Source of the DNA: Proteles cristata cristata
Taxonomy: Eukaryota > Chordata > Mammalia > Carnivora > Hyaenidae
Reading direction: 5' to 3'
Length of the DNA stretch: 64,000 nt
NCBI GenBank assembly: GCA_017311185.1
Contig: JAESUZ010005169.1
Span: 1,291,001-1,355,000, forward strand
In this document: positions 61,838 to 64,000 of the stretch, one piece after another
Position numbering within the stretch: the first letter of the stretch is position 1
How the letters are laid out: each line of letters begins with the position of its first letter
Position numbers and translations under genes: made by a program
The notes under the pieces: generated by a model
What the model was told of the DNA's origin: nothing
Databases searched by the model: none
What the model saw: only the letters and a program-made list of their open reading frames with translations

Positions 61838-61843
61838 GTTACC
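61838..61843. repeat. 6-bp target-site duplication of solo LTR, right copy
   Basis: GTTACC directly after the LTR. L1 sequence resumes with AACTTTCTGTTTCTTCTTGG. Confidence 0.9.
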
Positions 61844-62230
61844 AACTTTCTGTTTCTTCTTGGATCAGGTGTATAAATTATATTTTTCTTAAAATATGTC
61901 CATTTACCTATATTTTCTATTTATGACACTTATATGTTAGATACATAGTCATGATTGAGGCTGCTAATTTATAGTCTTGGATCAGATATTTGAGAAGGTT
62001 ACTAATTTTATCAGTGTTTTCACAAAATAAATCCTTACATTTATTGTTTTCTTCTAATTGGTTTTATTTTGCTTTTCTTTTTCAAACTTTGTAGATGTCT
62101 GACTTGTGATATTTTAGTTTCTTTTTCATGTAAACAGTCAATATTACAGATCTTCATGTAAGCATTACTTTTGTGGCCTCCCACAAGTTTATGTAGCATT
62201 TTCTGTTGTCATTCATTTAAGATATGTCCT

Positions 62231-62986
62231 TAAAAAAATTTTTTTTTTACAAATAGTTTATTGTCAAATTAGTTTCCACATAACACCCAGTGCTCATCCC
62301 CACAAGTGTCCTCCTCCATGCCCATCCTCCCTCCTCCCCACACCCATGAGTCCTAAGTTTGTTGTCAGCATTCAAGAGTCTCTCATGGTTTGCCTCTCTC
62401 CCTTTCCCCCACCATTTCCCCCCTTCTTCTCCCCCTTGTTCCTCCGTTAAGTTCCTCCTAATCCTCCTATACGTGCAAACATATGATATTTGTACTTTTC
62501 TGCCTGACTTATTTCGCTCAGCATAACACCCTCAAGGTCCATCCATGTTGCTACACATGGCCAGATTCCATTGTTTCTCATTGCCATGTAGTATTCCATG
62601 GTATAGATAAACCACATCTTCTTGATCCATTCATCTGTTGATGGACACTTAGGCTCTTTCCATGTTTTAGCTATTGTGGAGAGTGCTGCTATGAACATTG
62701 GGGTATATGTGCTCCTATGCATCAGCATTTCTGTATCCCTTGGGTAAATTCCTAGCAGTGCTATGGCTGGGTCATAGGGGAGTTCTATTGTTTATTTTTG
62801 AGAGACAGTGAGACAGAGTGTGAATGAGGAGGGGTAGAGAAGGAGGGAGACACAGAATCCAAAGCAGACTCCAGGCTCTGAGCTGTCAGCACAGAGCCTG
62901 ATATGGGGCTTGAACTCACAGACTGTGTGATTGTGACCTGAGCTGAAGACAGATGCTTAACTGACTGAGCCACACAGGTGCCCTAG
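62231..62986 (-). mobile_element. Composite B: SINEC fused to L1 3' end, single integration unit
   Basis: Read on the minus strand: SINEC head at 62983 (GGGCACCTGTGTGGCTCAG), CT-rich end CACTGTCTCTCAAAAATAAA, then CAATAGAACTCCCCTATGAC entering L1 late ORF2, 3' UTR and A-rich tail at 62231-62245. Target duplications TTTAAGATATGTCCT (62216-62230) and TTTAAGATATTTCCT (62987-63001) lie outside the whole unit, with none between SINE and L1. The L1 part keeps a 93-codon minus frame that is the C-terminal end of ORF2 (62447-62728), far too short to act. Confidence 0.87.
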
Positions 62987-63858
62987 TTTAAGATATTTCC
63001 TAAATTGACTTGTAATTTCCTTATTGTCTCATGAATTATTAAAAGCATATTCCTTAATTTTAAATACACATTTTTTTCAATATAATCTTTTGGTTTTTAT
63101 TCCTATCTTGTATGCCTCATAACCAGTTGGTCACACATAATTTGTTAGGAATAATTGTATGGTCAGTATGTATAATTTTTGTAAATTTCATGACTGCTAG
63201 AAAAACATGGATAAAGTATTTGCTGAGAGCTCTGTCTATATACATGACCAATCATATTTATTTAATCTTCCACATTTTTACTTAATGGTGTTTTGACTTT
63301 TAGATATATATGACTCTGAACTGTATGCTTAAATCTCTACTGTGATTGTGGATTTGATTATTTCTATAAAAGTTTTTATCAATTTTGTTTGAATTTTTTG
63401 AGGCCATGAATCTGACACAAACAAATTTAGACTCAATCTTCCTGTTGAAGGGATGCTTCCATTGCATTTTTGTCTCTTAAAACTTATTTTCTCTGGTATT
63501 AATATAATTTTGCCAGATTTATGTGGTATTTGCATTGTGTATTTTCCCCTATACTTTTGATATTGTTATATTTTAAATGTATGCCCTATAAATAAATATA
63601 GTATTTGTCTTTTAAGTGGATTAGTTGATTTCATTTACGTTTGATTGCTCATAATAGATTAATTTACATTAAATATGATTGCTGATAAATCTTGGTTTAA
63701 ATCTATCATCCTCTTAGAGACAACTAAAAAAAAATATTATTTTTCTGAAAATTTCATAATTACCAAAGACCTAACAGATAGTAAGAATTTTTTCAGGCCA
63801 AGGTCTCAGGGAATACTGAAATTCAGAAGACTAACCTTGGGATTAAAAAGTGTTTTGA

Positions 63859-64000
63859 GGGGCACCTGGATGGCTCAGTCTGTTGAGCATCCGACTTCGG
63901 CTTACGTCATGATCTTACGGTTTGTGGGTTCCAGCCCCACATTGGGCTCTGTGCTGACAGCTAGCTCAGAGCCTGGAGCCTGCTTCAGATTCTGTTTCTC
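63859..64000 (+). mobile_element. SINEC (CAN-SINE), cut by window end
   Basis: Head GGGGCACCTGGATGGCTCAG through GACAGCTAGCTCAGAGCCTG to the last base. The tail and right duplication lie beyond the window. Confidence 0.95.

Larger units (their letters stand above)
58210..63850 (-). mobile_element. Old L1M, antisense, carrying three later insertions
   Basis: One degenerate LINE-1 read from its 3' UTR (58210-58850) into ORF2 (58860-63700) on the minus strand. It is recognisable by GTGGTCCCTTTTTTGGTTTT, GAAACTTGTTTTTAATTTGA, TTTTACTTCTTTGCTTATG and TTCTGTTTCTTCTTGGATCA in consensus order. It is broken by a SINEC (58992-59197), a solo LTR (60876-61837) and a SINEC-L1 composite (62231-62986). The reading resumes across each insertion. 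The 135-codon plus frame at 58425-58832 is an antisense chance ORF in its 3' UTR. Confidence 0.75.

Noticed and set aside
62447..62728. 93-codon minus-strand ORF
   Set aside because: It is the surviving C-terminal end of L1 ORF2 in composite B, not a gene.

Overview
This window is mammalian, and specifically feliform carnivore (almost certainly felid), nuclear DNA. The diagnostic signal is at least 18 copies of the tRNA-Lys-derived cat-type SINEC (CAN-SINE). Its head reads GGGGCGCCTGGGTGGCTCAG, followed by a CT-rich 3' part and an A-rich tail, and it differs from the dog form. The sequence is AT-rich and saturated with stop codons. No intact protein-coding gene, tRNA, rRNA or CRISPR array is supported. 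Almost all short ORFs are chance ORFs or lie inside retroelements. The window behaves as an intergenic or deep intronic region.

Layout. 0-1.1 kb: a rearranged class II (betaretrovirus-like) endogenous retrovirus remnant ending in a 3' LTR. 1.1-7 kb: mostly unassigned unique sequence. 7-11.8 kb: old interspersed repeats, a TG microsatellite and a minus-strand MLT1-type LTR. 12-13.3 kb: a plus-strand L1 3' end. 13.4-18.4 kb: five SINEC copies, a MIR-like piece and a MER20 DNA element. 18.5-29.6 kb: long non-repetitive stretches that look like candidate conserved noncoding sequence, two more MLT1-type LTRs, and an L1/SINE pair that inserted at the same target. 29.7-36.3 kb: L2 fragments, an old LTR, four SINEs, a locally CpG-rich patch with a possible promoter and first exon (32.0-32.3 kb), and an unassigned 69-residue ORF (34.3 kb). 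38.6-42.1 kb: MIR fragments and L1 fragments on both strands. 42-45.9 kb: unassigned. 45.9-48.3 kb: nested minus-strand L1M, then a SINEC-L1 composite. 48.3-53.1 kb: one SINE, unique sequence and an ancient repeat. 53.5-55.4 kb: an old L1 carrying three SINEs and a broken RPS23 retrocopy. 58.2-63.8 kb: one old minus-strand L1 interrupted by a SINE, a solo class II LTR with a clean 6-bp target duplication, and a second SINEC-L1 composite.

The most notable observation is a pair of composite elements (47.5-48.3 kb, plus; 62.2-63.0 kb, minus). In each, a SINEC is joined to the last ~0.55 kb of an L1 at the same internal L1 position. In each, one target-site duplication flanks the whole unit, so each integrated as a single chimeric transcript. 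All family names are from memory of consensus sequences. No database search was possible.
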